A DNA stretch of 62,800 nucleotides from an uncultured Clostridia bacterium. Lineage in GTDB: Bacteria; Bacillota; Clostridia; UBA1381. Of the stretch, positions 9,097 to 17,534 are shown in pieces. Numbering within the stretch: the first letter of the stretch is position 1; each line of letters begins with the position of its first letter. The notes under the pieces were generated by a model that saw only the letters and a list, made by a program, of their open reading frames with translations, did not search any database and was not told the DNA's origin. Location: NCBI GenBank assembly GCA_910585485.1, contig CAJUEZ010000008.1, forward strand, positions 1 to 62,800, in the 5' to 3' direction. A program made the position numbers and the translations under genes.

Positions 9097-9230
9097 AACA
9101 GAATCGGTAAAAACGAACAATAGAAAAAAGAAACCTCCTATGGTGTAATGAAATAAACCATAGGAGGTAATTTTTATGCCAAGAAGTTATGACATATAAG
9201 AATATGAAAAACGATGTCAGTATGTTGCTT
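9097..9230 (+). mobile_element. remnant of an insertion sequence 5' end (possibly IS3-like)
   Basis: Positions 9097-9150 align at roughly 80% with the last 55 bp of the window (62,746-62,800), starting at ACAGAAYC and running through ACAATAGAAAAAA and CCTYCTATGGT. Here it continues into a hairpin (9134-9144 with 9157-9167) that traps the ribosome binding site, then an ATG at 9176 with MPRSYDI and an immediate stop, then EYEKRCQYVA. That looks like the beginning of a transposase OrfA that has been destroyed. The IS family is a guess. Confidence 0.55.
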
Positions 9231-9275
9231 AAAATTTAATATTTGCCATAGACAGTCTTTTTTATCAGAATAGTT

Positions 9276-12272
9276 TTAATTATAAATTACAATGAGTTTT
9301 GCCACGCCCTTTGAGGAGCATACAAGAATTTTTGAACAATCCGCGCCATAGTTTTTAGCGTCTTTAATATCATTGATTGTTAAATCTGTTGTGGTATCGG
9401 CGGCATATCTGCTGATTTCCTCTCTGTCTTCCTCCATGCGTAAAATCTTTGTTGACGAAGTTATTGTAATTTCTTCATAATCGTCGTCATCAAGCTGGAG
9501 AATACCGTCCTCGTTTTCATAGAAACCGTCCTGTGTGACATACAGCTTATTGTCTTCAAGAAGAACCTGACTTACGTTGTACATACATGCTCTTGAGTAA
9601 GGCACTGTACCCATTGTGGAACTTGTGTATATTTCATCATTTTCTGTGCCCGCTCTTTTAAATCTGTAATCGAATTTATACTTTTGATAATTATTACTCT
9701 CGGAAGGAGTAAGTTCTTCTCTCCAGTTAAATTTCTGGTCATTGTTTGTTTGTCCGTCGAGAACGCTTGCAATATCTGAGAAACTGATATTATTTACGCG
9801 TCCCTGTATCAGGTTGTCACTGTCATACGCGAACTGGATAACGTCTCCGACCTGAACATTGCTAAATTCTTTAGCGTCATATGTTGTCCATGATTTTACG
9901 GTGTTTGAAGCGCCCGCGAAAACGTCAAATTTTTCAACAGTCTCATCTTTTTCCTCGTTGTAAACAGTTTCCGGAAGTGAAGCGACAATTGAGAAATCTG
10001 TATCCTTTTTAATATTTGTAAGCGTTCCGTCGTTTCCGTATAGGATTACCAATCCGGCAATCTTTGATGAGTTTATATCATATGCCTCAACATAGTACGC
10101 GTCACCTGAAGTAAAAGCAGAAGAGACTGTTTTCTTAGCGTATTTCTTCTTCTCTGTACGGTCTGCCGGAACATAAAGCACAGTTGTGTTTGAATTAACG
10201 GAGAATGCCGTCTTACCGTTTTGAGAGAAACTGTTTGAAGAATATGTGTACTGAGAAATATCTTTGCATTTTACGATTTGTTCTTTATCATCATTTTGAG
10301 ACTGTATCTCATCAGACTTAAGTACAACTATTTCAGTAATTTCATTATTCTTTATTGTGATTCTTGCCGGCTGAGAATAGGGAGTAATATTAGGTGTTTT
10401 GCCCGCTCCGTAAATCTTATCGGCAAAAGCGCTTTCATCTCCCGCGAAAGCGGAGGAGGTTTTGAGTTTCTCAATCGCTGAATCAGCGTCAGTTGTAGAA
10501 CCGTTAAACTTAACTCTGTCTTTTATAGCGTATGAAAGCGCGGAACTTGCGCTTGTCCCCGGAGCATACACTGTCATATAAGCTTTTCCGCCTTCATCAA
10601 AATCAAGGAAAGCGTCGGCTATATACGCGTAAGGAGAGACAGTTGTCTGATCAAGCGTTCCGAATACCACTGTGCCGAGAGCATCAATATAGAATGTGCC
10701 GGAAAGACCCGCTTTTAATTCCTTTCCGTCCTTTTCCTTTATATATGAGGCGCATTTGCTTCCTATATCATATGTATTTCCTGCGATAGTCATTTGATTG
10801 GCTGACATATTCATTGATGATATTGAACCCTTAACGCTCTTATTGGAAACAAGAAGAGAATACATTGAGCCGTCAAGACTTTTTGCGTAGAGAATCGTGT
10901 CATTTGCCGCAATGGAGGTGACAGGAATTTCTGCGCCGTTCTTTGTGATTGTATAAGTGTATTCCGCACTTTGAGGGTCAAGAACAATATAGTTTCCTGA
11001 TACGAGTTTGTCTGTTATGCGGTAATCGGCAGTTGACGGGGCTGTATATGCCACCATGGTTTCATAGTTATAAATTTGCACCATATCAACTGTGCCGTCA
11101 TTTGCGTTATCTGTTAGAATAATGTTTCCGTAAATGGAATATTCCGTGTCGGGATTAAGCCATTGTTCAAGGGCTTCCTGACGCGTAAAGTTTTCCTCTT
11201 CTTTTGTGTTGGGATTTGTAAGAGTTACAGTATCCGACGCGGCAATATTCTTACCGTTGTATTTAACAGTTAAATCTATTTCTTTTAATTTCAAAGTCTT
11301 TTGCTTTGCGGACTCGTCATAATATTTCAGCGTATTGCCCGAGAAATTGTTTATATCGTCATATGTAAGAGTTAATTGTGAATTTTTTGTTGTTTCATCG
11401 TCTATAATTATAAGCATTTTCTCATCATTGGCTGTAGGCTGACTGTAGTAAAGCGTGATAGTGTGACCAAGATATTTGCTTATATCAGATTTCTTCATAT
11501 CAGAGGAGTAATTAATAAGAACCTCTTCACCTGCCTGTGTCAATATATCCAGCTGCTCCTCGCCGAGATTATACGAACATTCCTCTGTGGTTATATCCTC
11601 AACACCCACAAGAGTACCTTTTAGCTTTTTAGCCTTAAGGTAATCGTTGAGCAGAGTTTTTTCTGTTTTTGTCCACTCATATCCGTTATTTTCATACATT
11701 TCAATATCAAGCGCGTTATAAAGCACCTGCGCTATAACGCCTCTCGGAGCGCCTGATGAATAAGTCACATCTAAGACATTTTTATTCAAAGAAAGTTTGG
11801 AAGCCTGTTTAATATAGCCCTCGGGCCATGCTCCCAGATTCTGAGCATGAGGCTCATATCCAAGCGTGCAGACAACCATTTTTAAAGCCTGTTCATATGT
11901 GACAGGAGTATCGGGTCTGAATGTATTATCCTCAAAACCGGCAATAATACCAAGATTATATGCGGTTTGAATATAATTGCGCGCCCAGTGGCTTGAATCC
12001 ACATCGTCAAAACTGTAATTGGTATATGTAAGATTCTGATAACCGAGCACAAACACAATAAGTTTTGTAAACTCCGCGCGAGTTATTTCACCGGCGGGTT
12101 TAAAAGTACCGTCTTCATATCCGTCTATAACAGACAGCTTTGTAAGAGTGGTAATCGCTTGTTTATAACTGTTTGTATCGTCAACGTCGCTGAATGAGGC
12201 AAACACCGCCGTTTGACACAGTAACGATACTGTCATAACAAGCGTTGTCAGCATTGCAATAACCTTTTTCAT
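9276..12272 (-). CDS. large SLH-domain surface protein
   Basis: 998 aa with a signal peptide (MKKVIAMLTTLVMTVSLLC...VFA). Two clear SLH repeats and a third weaker one follow (about residues 26-190: FSDVDDTNSYKQAI, FDDVDSSHWARNYI, GAWPEGYIKQASKL). The remaining 800 residues are Thr/Ser/Asn/Asp-rich, apparently beta-rich, and contain no catalytic motif I recognise. It is probably an S-layer or cell-surface structural protein anchored through the N-terminal SLH domains. AAAGGTGAT precedes the ATG, and it has its own consensus promoter at 12,321-12,349. It is monocistronic and divergent from ftsH. Confidence 0.9.
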   Translation of the reverse strand: MKKVIAMLTTLVMTVSLLCQTAVFASFSDVDDTNSYKQAITTLTKLSVIDGYEDGTFKPAGEITRAEFTKLIVFVLGYQNLTYTNYSFDDVDSSHWARNYIQTAYNLGIIAGFEDNTFRPDTPVTYEQALKMVVCTLGYEPHAQNLGAWPEGYIKQASKLSLNKNVLDVTYSSGAPRGVIAQVLYNALDIEMYENNGYEWTKTEKTLLNDYLKAKKLKGTLVGVEDITTEECSYNLGEEQLDILTQAGEEVLINYSSDMKKSDISKYLGHTITLYYSQPTANDEKMLIIIDDETTKNSQLTLTYDDINNFSGNTLKYYDESAKQKTLKLKEIDLTVKYNGKNIAASDTVTLTNPNTKEEENFTRQEALEQWLNPDTEYSIYGNIILTDNANDGTVDMVQIYNYETMVAYTAPSTADYRITDKLVSGNYIVLDPQSAEYTYTITKNGAEIPVTSIAANDTILYAKSLDGSMYSLLVSNKSVKGSISSMNMSANQMTIAGNTYDIGSKCASYIKEKDGKELKAGLSGTFYIDALGTVVFGTLDQTTVSPYAYIADAFLDFDEGGKAYMTVYAPGTSASSALSYAIKDRVKFNGSTTDADSAIEKLKTSSAFAGDESAFADKIYGAGKTPNITPYSQPARITIKNNEITEIVVLKSDEIQSQNDDKEQIVKCKDISQYTYSSNSFSQNGKTAFSVNSNTTVLYVPADRTEKKKYAKKTVSSAFTSGDAYYVEAYDINSSKIAGLVILYGNDGTLTNIKKDTDFSIVASLPETVYNEEKDETVEKFDVFAGASNTVKSWTTYDAKEFSNVQVGDVIQFAYDSDNLIQGRVNNISFSDIASVLDGQTNNDQKFNWREELTPSESNNYQKYKFDYRFKRAGTENDEIYTSSTMGTVPYSRACMYNVSQVLLEDNKLYVTQDGFYENEDGILQLDDDDYEEITITSSTKILRMEEDREEISRYAADTTTDLTINDIKDAKNYGADCSKILVCSSKGVAKLIVIYN

Positions 12273-12320
12273 AAATAAATCACCTTTCCCTTTTATATAT
12301 CATGTAGCAAATACATTAAT

Positions 12321-12349
12321 ATTTTATCACTTCTTTCTACATAAGTCAA
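12321..12349 (-). promoter_or_regulatory. promoter of the 998-aa SLH protein
   Basis: On the minus strand, TTGACT (12,344-12,349) and TAAAAT (12,321-12,326) have a 17-bp spacer, about 50 bp before the start codon. Confidence 0.7.
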
Positions 12350-12403
12350 CCGGATAAATATATTTCCAAATTGTGAATAAATTAATAAATATAAACTTAG
12401 ATA

Positions 12404-12432
12404 TTGAAATAAATTCAATTAAGTGATAGAAT
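12404..12432 (+). promoter_or_regulatory. promoter of ftsH
   Basis: TTGAAA (12,404-12,409) and TAGAAT (12,427-12,432) have a 17-bp spacer, about 38 bp before the ftsH ATG. Confidence 0.6.
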
Positions 12433-12469
12433 AAACAGTGATTAAGCTTTCGAGCTATTAGGAGGACAT

Positions 12470-14470
12470 ATGTTTATGAGTAATAATAAAAAACCTCGTT
12501 CCCCTTTTAAAAATCCATTATTTGTTTTTCTCGCAATATCTGTTGTCGCAACCATTATTTTGAATATGGCAATGGTTTCGCTTCAGACACCGAAGAAAAA
12601 GGAAATTTCATATAATGAGTTTTTAAATATGCTGAACGAAGATAAAATAGATGAGGTGGTGCTTCAGCAGCAGCAGATTACAATATATGAAAAATTTGAT
12701 GAGTCTGAGCCTGTAAAGCTGTCCGACACTGCGGCGATAATGAAGATGTTCGGCAGGAATACCGATGAGCTGATGGAAAAGGAAAAAAAGAATAACCGCA
12801 GGGTGTATTACACGGGATATATTTATGATGACAGGCTTCTTAAAGAACTTGACAGCAAGGGCGTTAAGTATTCCTCGCTTATTCAGACAAGCAATCCGAT
12901 TCTTGACTTTTTCCTGACATGGATACTTCCGCTTGGAATAATATATTTGCTGTTCTTCTTCCTGACGCGCTCAATGTCAAAAAAAATGGGCGGCTCAGGC
13001 GGAATCATGGGAATAGGTCAGTCTCATGCAAAGATGTATAATGTGGAAAATTCTACCGGAGTAACGTTTGCCGATGTCGCCGGACAGGAGGAGGCAAAGG
13101 AATCTTTGGATGAAATTGTGGATTATCTGCATAATCCGTCAAAATATATCGCAATAGGCGCAAAACAGCCTAAGGGCGCGCTGCTTGTCGGACCGCCGGG
13201 AACAGGAAAAACGCTTCTCGCGAAAGCCGTTGCGGGTGAAGCAAAAGTGCCGTTTTTCTCACTGTCAGGCTCGGAGTTTGTTGAAATGTTTGTAGGTGTG
13301 GGCGCGTCGAGAGTGCGAGACCTTTTTAAGCAGGCTTCGGCAAAAGCGCCGTGTATAATATTTATAGACGAAATAGACGCGATAGGTAAATCGAGAGATA
13401 GTCAGATGAGTTCGAACGATGAGCGTGAACAAACTTTAAATCAGCTTCTTTCGGAAATGGATGGTTTTGACTCGTCCAAAGGTCTTGTAATTCTTGCGGC
13501 TACCAATCGTCCTGAGATACTTGATAAGGCGCTTTTGCGACCCGGACGTTTTGACAGACGTATTATCGTTGAAAAACCCGATTTAAAGGGACGCGAGGAT
13601 ATTTTGAGAGTTCACATTAAGAATGTAAAAACAGAGCCTGATATTAACTTGCATGATATGGCTCTCGCGACAAGCGGCGCGGCAGGCGCCGACCTGGCGA
13701 ATATGGTAAATGAAGCCGCTTTGCGCGCTGTGCGCTGCGGCAGAAAAACCGTTACTCAGGAAGATTTGATGGAGGCGGTTGAAGTAATAATCGCCGGTAA
13801 GGAGAAAAAAGACAGGATTCTTTCAGAGCAGGAGAAGAAGATTGTTTCTTTTCACGAGGTTGGTCACGCGCTTGCGACCGCTGTGCAGAAGCACACTCAA
13901 CCCGTGCATAAAATTACTATTGTACCGAGAACAATGGGTTCGCTCGGTTATACCATGCAGATGCCGGAAGAGGAGGAAAAGTATCTTATGTCTAAAGATG
14001 AGATACTTGACCAGATTACGGTATTTCTTGCGGGACGCGCGGCGGAAGAACTTATCTTTAATACTAAGACTACGGGCGCGGCAAACGATATTGAACGCGC
14101 CACAGAACTTGCAAGAAATATGATAACACAGTACGGTATGTCTGATAAATTCGGCATGGCGGGTCTTGAAAGTATGCAGAATAAGTATTTGGACGGCAGA
14201 AGCGTTTCTAACTGTTCCGAGGAGACAAAAACGGATATTGACAGAGAAATTGTCAGAGTACTGAAAAGCTGTTATGAAAAGGCAATGATTATATTAAAGG
14301 AAAATCGTGACGCGCTTAATGAAATTGCGGGATTTTTGATAAGTAAGGAAACAATTACGGGCGATCAGTTTATGGAGATATTCGAGCGAGTAAAAAGCGG
14401 CAGAGACATTTCAAATTCCGATGATAATGAAAGTAATCATGATTTGAGCGATGAAAGTGGCGAGCGGTAA
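12470..14470 (+). CDS. ftsH: ATP-dependent zinc metalloprotease FtsH
   Basis: Membrane-anchored AAA+ protease that degrades misfolded membrane and regulatory proteins. 666 aa. Two TM helices flank a short extracytoplasmic domain (about residues 17-35 and 148-168). The AAA core has Walker A GPPGTGKT (about residue 241), Walker B IIFIDEIDA and the second region of homology (ATNRPEILDKALLRPGRFDR). The zinc site is HEVGH (about residue 461). A strong GGAGG sits at 12,461. Two ATGs (12,470 and 12,476) are both possible starts, giving a 2-residue difference. The usual hpt/tilS neighbours are absent. Confidence 0.97.
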   Translation: MFMSNNKKPRSPFKNPLFVFLAISVVATIILNMAMVSLQTPKKKEISYNEFLNMLNEDKIDEVVLQQQQITIYEKFDESEPVKLSDTAAIMKMFGRNTDELMEKEKKNNRRVYYTGYIYDDRLLKELDSKGVKYSSLIQTSNPILDFFLTWILPLGIIYLLFFFLTRSMSKKMGGSGGIMGIGQSHAKMYNVENSTGVTFADVAGQEEAKESLDEIVDYLHNPSKYIAIGAKQPKGALLVGPPGTGKTLLAKAVAGEAKVPFFSLSGSEFVEMFVGVGASRVRDLFKQASAKAPCIIFIDEIDAIGKSRDSQMSSNDEREQTLNQLLSEMDGFDSSKGLVILAATNRPEILDKALLRPGRFDRRIIVEKPDLKGREDILRVHIKNVKTEPDINLHDMALATSGAAGADLANMVNEAALRAVRCGRKTVTQEDLMEAVEVIIAGKEKKDRILSEQEKKIVSFHEVGHALATAVQKHTQPVHKITIVPRTMGSLGYTMQMPEEEEKYLMSKDEILDQITVFLAGRAAEELIFNTKTTGAANDIERATELARNMITQYGMSDKFGMAGLESMQNKYLDGRSVSNCSEETKTDIDREIVRVLKSCYEKAMIILKENRDALNEIAGFLISKETITGDQFMEIFERVKSGRDISNSDDNESNHDLSDESGER

Positions 14471-14474
14471 AGCA

Positions 14475-14813
14475 ATGTATAATAATAATGAAATCGGCAT
14501 AAGAATCAGAAGTTTGCGTAAGGAAAAGAATATGACGCAGACAGATCTTGCCAACAAGCTTAGGGTTTCGAGAACCTGTATAGCAAACTGGGAAAACGGA
14601 ATAAGACAGCCGGATAATAAAACTCTTACTATGATGTCACAGCTTTTTGCCGTTCCGGTGGATTATATTTACGGCAGAACAAACCATAAATATAATATAA
14701 AAATTCCCGACTATTTGGATATTGACCTTACAAAATTAAATTCTGACGGCATAAGTATGCTTTATGAATATTACAAATATCTTATCTCAAGCGACAGGTT
14801 TAAATCCGAATAA
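14475..14813 (+). CDS. XRE-family transcriptional regulator
   Basis: 112 aa. An N-terminal helix-turn-helix (IRIRSLRKEKNMTQTDLA, RVSRTCIANWENGIRQP) with a short C-terminal tail that looks like a small partner or dimerisation segment. It begins 4 bp after ftsH stops; an alternative ATG at 14,451 would overlap ftsH. It has no strong ribosome binding site of its own, so translation is probably coupled to ftsH. Target genes are unknown. Confidence 0.8.
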   Translation: MYNNNEIGIRIRSLRKEKNMTQTDLANKLRVSRTCIANWENGIRQPDNKTLTMMSQLFAVPVDYIYGRTNHKYNIKIPDYLDIDLTKLNSDGISMLYEYYKYLISSDRFKSE

Positions 14814-14826
14814 TAAAAAAGCAATA

Positions 14827-14870
14827 AAAAACATCTTCCGCATTAAATTTCTGAGGAAGATGTTTTGTTT
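14827..14870. terminator. bidirectional terminator
   Basis: An A-rich 13-bp stem (14,827-14,839 with 14,854-14,866) with a 14-nt loop has A and T runs on the two sides. It lies between the convergent XRE gene and the minus-strand membrane protein. Confidence 0.8.
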
Positions 14871-14877
14871 TATAAAA

Positions 14878-15384
14878 TTATTTCATGTTATCCTTATGTG
14901 ACGCAAGAATAATTCTTGTAACCACCGGAGACACAATCGCCGCGGCAAAATCGACAATAATAAATGTCTTTACTATAGTTACCGCTGTTTCAGCCTCCAT
15001 ATTTCCGATAAACTTTGAAACAAATATTCCGGCTGTTTTAGCTTTTTCAATATTTGATACAAGGTTATCCATCAATAAGGAATCAAATCCGTCAGTAAAT
15101 ACTCCGAACAGGAAGAATGCTAAAAATACAACGCCTAAAATCAACATAACATAAGATAGTATAAATCCCAATTTTTTTGATCTGAGAAGCATTGCGAATG
15201 CTACTCCGCCAACAATAGCAAGAGCGATTCCGAAGAAGTAAAATCCGCCAAATATATCGTGTGTTGCTCCGCTATGAAATAAGAATACATTTACAGCAAG
15301 AGCCAGGACTGATACAGCAATACAGATTATAAGCCATACTTTTGCCATAATATTCATTTTATTCTGTGTGTTTTGTAAATCCAT
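14878..15384 (-). CDS. four-helix membrane protein of unknown function
   Basis: 168 aa with four predicted TM helices (about residues 14-33, 44-64, 71-96 and 135-160) separated by short loops, and a lysine-rich end. There are no catalytic or transport motifs. TTGGAGGAAC precedes the ATG. It is transcribed alone from a perfect consensus promoter with a 17-bp palindrome over its -35 box, which suggests strong but regulated expression. I do not recognise the family. Confidence 0.75.
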   Translation of the reverse strand: MDLQNTQNKMNIMAKVWLIICIAVSVLALAVNVFLFHSGATHDIFGGFYFFGIALAIVGGVAFAMLLRSKKLGFILSYVMLILGVVFLAFFLFGVFTDGFDSLLMDNLVSNIEKAKTAGIFVSKFIGNMEAETAVTIVKTFIIVDFAAAIVSPVVTRIILASHKDNMK

Positions 15385-15515
15385 TTTTGTTCCTCCAATC
15401 TTCCAATCACCTAAAATAAATTTCCCGAAAAATTTTGTAGCCGTTATATCTGCCTTGTTATCGGGGTTTTGGACAGAATAACGCTGCCTCCTTTCGACAA
15501 TAATTTCATGAATAC

Positions 15516-15549
15516 ATTATATAACAACAAATAGTTATTGTCAATAACT
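15516..15549 (-). promoter_or_regulatory. perfect sigma-A promoter with overlapping palindromic operator
   Basis: Minus strand TTGACA (15,539-15,544), a 17-bp spacer and TATAAT (15,516-15,521) match the consensus exactly. An odd palindrome, AGTTATTG/CAATAACT with one central base (15,533-15,549), covers the -35 box, a typical repressor position. The leader down to the start codon at 15,384 is about 125 nt and contains an extra GGAGG. Confidence 0.75.
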
Positions 15550-15677
15550 AATAATTATCTTTTAATATAACTGAAAAAAATTGTTAAAATAGTAATATAA
15601 GCAAAGAAATTTAATATTGATTGCACACGCGAAATAATGATGATTAAAAATTTAAAGCCGACGCATATAAGACGCGG

Positions 15678-15702
15678 TATCAGATAAAAAATTTATCTGA
15701 TA
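15678..15702. repeat. 11-bp-arm palindrome upstream of rpsF
   Basis: TATCAGATAAA (15,678-15,688) faces its exact inverse (15,692-15,702) across 3 bp. It lies 17 bp before the rpsF -35 box. It may be a regulatory site or a weak terminator; there is no long T tract. Confidence 0.5.
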
Positions 15703-15718
15703 TAAACTGAAAAAATGC

Positions 15719-15747
15719 TTGACTTTTAGAAAAAAATGCTATATAAT
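15719..15747 (+). promoter_or_regulatory. promoter of the rpsF-ssb-rpsR operon
   Basis: TTGACT (15,719-15,724) and TATAAT (15,742-15,747) have a 17-bp spacer. Confidence 0.85.
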
Positions 15748-15751
15748 TATA

Positions 15752-15822
15752 AGGCTTGTGAAACAAGCAATCCTTGCCCGCGGTGAGGCGCTGCGGGACT
15801 AAAGTCCATAAGGAGGTGCAGA
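15752..15822 (+). promoter_or_regulatory. rpsF leader RNA, likely S6:S18 autoregulatory element
   Basis: Between the promoter and rpsF lie a small hairpin (GCTTGTGAAACAAGC) and a second GC-rich one (CCCGC...GCGGG, about 15,778-15,799), followed by GGACTAAAGTCC and the ribosome binding site. A leader of this sort before rpsF is a known binding site for the S6:S18 heterodimer, which represses its own operon. The assignment rests on position and shape, not on an alignment. Confidence 0.6.
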
Positions 15823-15824
15823 AA

Positions 15825-16127
15825 ATGGCTGAAAAAATACTTAACAGCTATGAAACAATTTTTATCATTGACGCAACACTTGATGAGGAAAATGTAACTG
15901 CTCTTAAGGATAAGTTCGTATCACTTATCGAAAAGAACGGCGAGTTGGAATCAGTTGATGAGTGGGGCAAGAGAAGACTTGCTTACGAAATTAATGATAG
16001 AACAGAAGGTTTCTACTATCTTGTAAACTTTAAAGCTGATGCTTCTTTTCCGAAAGAGCTTGAAAGACAGTATAAGATTACAGATGGTATACTGAGAACT
16101 ATCGTTATCAGAAAAGACGAAGAATAG
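15825..16127 (+). CDS. rpsF: 30S ribosomal protein S6
   Basis: 100 aa, family length. Typical S6 signatures are YETIFIIDATL at the start, VDEWGKRRLAYEIN and the C-terminal ITDGILRTIVIR. It binds 16S rRNA as a pair with S18, encoded two genes on. AAGGAGGTG at 15,810-15,817 selects ATG 15,825 rather than the upstream in-frame start at 15,774, which lies inside the leader RNA. Confidence 0.97.
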   Translation: MAEKILNSYETIFIIDATLDEENVTALKDKFVSLIEKNGELESVDEWGKRRLAYEINDRTEGFYYLVNFKADASFPKELERQYKITDGILRTIVIRKDEE

Positions 16128-16148
16128 TCTTTAGAAAGCGGTGTAAGC

Positions 16149-16634
16149 ATGAACAAAGTAATATTGATGGGACGTCTTACACGTGACGTCGAAATGCGTC
16201 AGACTCCGAGCGGTGTTTCATTGGCGAGATTTTCTATCGCGGTGAACAGACGTTTTGCCGGTAAGGATGCCCAGCAGCAGGCTGATTTTATTAACTGTGT
16301 TGCATGGCGTCAGACAGGCGAGTTTATCTCAAGATATTTTCAAAAAGGAAGTATGATTGCGGTAGTCGGAAGCATTCAATCGAGAAGCTGGGACGGTCAG
16401 GACGGTAAAAAACAGTATGCGACAGAAGTTGTTGTAGACGAAGCGTATTTTACCGGTTCAAGAGCTGAAACAGGCACTCAGGGAAGCGGATATCAGAATC
16501 AGAATTTTGGCGGTGGACAGGGAGATTTTAGCGCTCCTTCATCGCAGCAAAGTTCACAGCCGAACTTCGGCGATGATTTTGGCATGGACGGATTTGCCGA
16601 CCTTGATGGCAGCGAAGATGATTTACCGTTCTAA
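16149..16634 (+). CDS. ssb: single-stranded DNA-binding protein
   Basis: 161 aa. An OB-fold (about residues 1-105: MNKVILMGRLTRDVEMR, FINCVAWRQTGEF) is followed by a Gly/Gln/Ser-rich disordered tail and the acidic C-terminal tip DDLPF that recruits replication and repair partners. It binds ssDNA as a tetramer. Placement between rpsF and rpsR is the standard Firmicutes order. Confidence 0.97.
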   Translation: MNKVILMGRLTRDVEMRQTPSGVSLARFSIAVNRRFAGKDAQQQADFINCVAWRQTGEFISRYFQKGSMIAVVGSIQSRSWDGQDGKKQYATEVVVDEAYFTGSRAETGTQGSGYQNQNFGGGQGDFSAPSSQQSSQPNFGDDFGMDGFADLDGSEDDLPF

Positions 16635-16670
16635 TCCTAAATGATAAAAATTGATAAGGAGGAACAACCA

Positions 16671-16916
16671 ATGGCTGAAAGAAATGACAGACCACAGAGA
16701 GCAAGAAGACCTAAGAAAAAGGTCTGCATGTTCTGCGTAGACAAAGTTGAGCATATTGATTATAAGGATACGGCTAAGCTTAGAAGATACGTTACTGAAA
16801 GAGGCAAGATTGTGCCGAGACGTATCAGCGGTAACTGTGCTAAGCATCAGAGACAGCTTACAACAGCTATCAAGCGCGCGAGAATTATCGCGTTGTTGCC
16901 GTTCGTAGCTGAATAA
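16671..16916 (+). CDS. rpsR: 30S ribosomal protein S18
   Basis: 81 aa. A basic N-terminus is followed by a core with CMFCVDKVEHIDYKD, LRRYVTERGKIVPRRISG and CAKHQRQLTTAIKRAR. The cysteine pairs (CMFC and the later C...H) suggest the zinc-binding-like form found in some Clostridia. AAGGAGG precedes ATG 16,671. It is the last gene of the operon, followed by a strong terminator. Confidence 0.97.
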   Translation: MAERNDRPQRARRPKKKVCMFCVDKVEHIDYKDTAKLRRYVTERGKIVPRRISGNCAKHQRQLTTAIKRARIIALLPFVAE

Positions 16917-16926
16917 TCTGACATTT

Positions 16927-16957
16927 AAACGGAATGCGCTGCATTCCGTTTTTTTAT
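16927..16957 (+). terminator. rho-independent terminator of the rpsF operon
   Basis: An 11-bp perfect stem (16,927-16,937 with 16,941-16,951) with a 3-nt loop is followed by seven Ts. Confidence 0.95.
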
Positions 16958-16991
16958 TCAGTGATAAAGTTTTGAAAAAAATAAAAATTTT

Positions 16992-17020
16992 TGCAACATT
17001 TTGACTTTTTGAAACGTATT
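16992..17020 (+). promoter_or_regulatory. candidate ECF-type autoregulatory promoter
   Basis: TGCAAC (16,992-16,997) and CGTATT (17,015-17,020), 17 bp apart, resemble the GAAC/CGT-type boxes of ECF sigma factors. They lie just before an ECF sigma gene, as expected for self-activation. No good sigma-A -10/-35 pair is seen there. Confidence 0.45.
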
Positions 17021-17042
17021 ATATATGAAGGGAGGGGAATCT

Positions 17043-17534
17043 ATGGCAGAGGAAAAGTCGCGTACGGACATTTCATCTGACGATATTATACGTAAATATT
17101 TTGATATGGTATATCATCTTGCGCTTTCGCAGACGCGTAATGTGCCATTTGCTGAAGACGTAACGCAGGATGTATTTATTCAATTTATTCAAAATGAAAA
17201 AATCTTTGAAACGGACGAGCATATAAAGGCATGGCTCATTCGCGTTACTATAAATCGCTCCAAAAGCGTTTTTAGAAGTGCATGGATGCGAAAAACTGTT
17301 CCCCTCAATGAGGAAATAACGTTCGATAATCCGGAAAAAAGCGAGGTTTATTTTGCTGTGCAAGACCTTCCTTCAAAATATCGCGCAGTGATACACCTGT
17401 TTTATTATGAGGATATGAGCGTGAAAGAAATCGCAAAATGCTTGAAGGCGAATGATTCCACAGTCAGGTCCCGTCTTCATAGAGGAAGAGAGTTGCTCAA
17501 AGACAAGCTGAAAGGAGGTTATGACTTTGTTTAG
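17043..17534 (+). CDS. ECF-family RNA polymerase sigma factor
   Basis: 163 aa with only regions 2 and 4, as in extracytoplasmic-function sigmas. Region 2 shows RNVPFAEDVTQDVFIQFIQ and HIKAWLIRVTINRSKS. Region 4 shows LPSKYRAVIHLFYYEDMSVKEIA and the recognition helix around STVRSRLHRGRELL. GGGAGGGG selects ATG 17,043. It overlaps the next gene, its putative anti-sigma factor, by 14 bp, so the two should be made together. Confidence 0.92.
   Translation: MAEEKSRTDISSDDIIRKYFDMVYHLALSQTRNVPFAEDVTQDVFIQFIQNEKIFETDEHIKAWLIRVTINRSKSVFRSAWMRKTVPLNEEITFDNPEKSEVYFAVQDLPSKYRAVIHLFYYEDMSVKEIAKCLKANDSTVRSRLHRGRELLKDKLKGGYDFV

Noticed and set aside
13842..14123. Plus-strand frame of 93 codons inside ftsH
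   Set aside because: Shadow of the FtsH protease domain in another frame, Arg/Leu-rich as usual for such shadows.
15385..15510. Possible leader peptide after a GGAGG in the leader of the 168-aa membrane protein
   Set aside because: Only non-standard start codons are in frame and no regulatory codon run is visible; kept as a long leader without a call.
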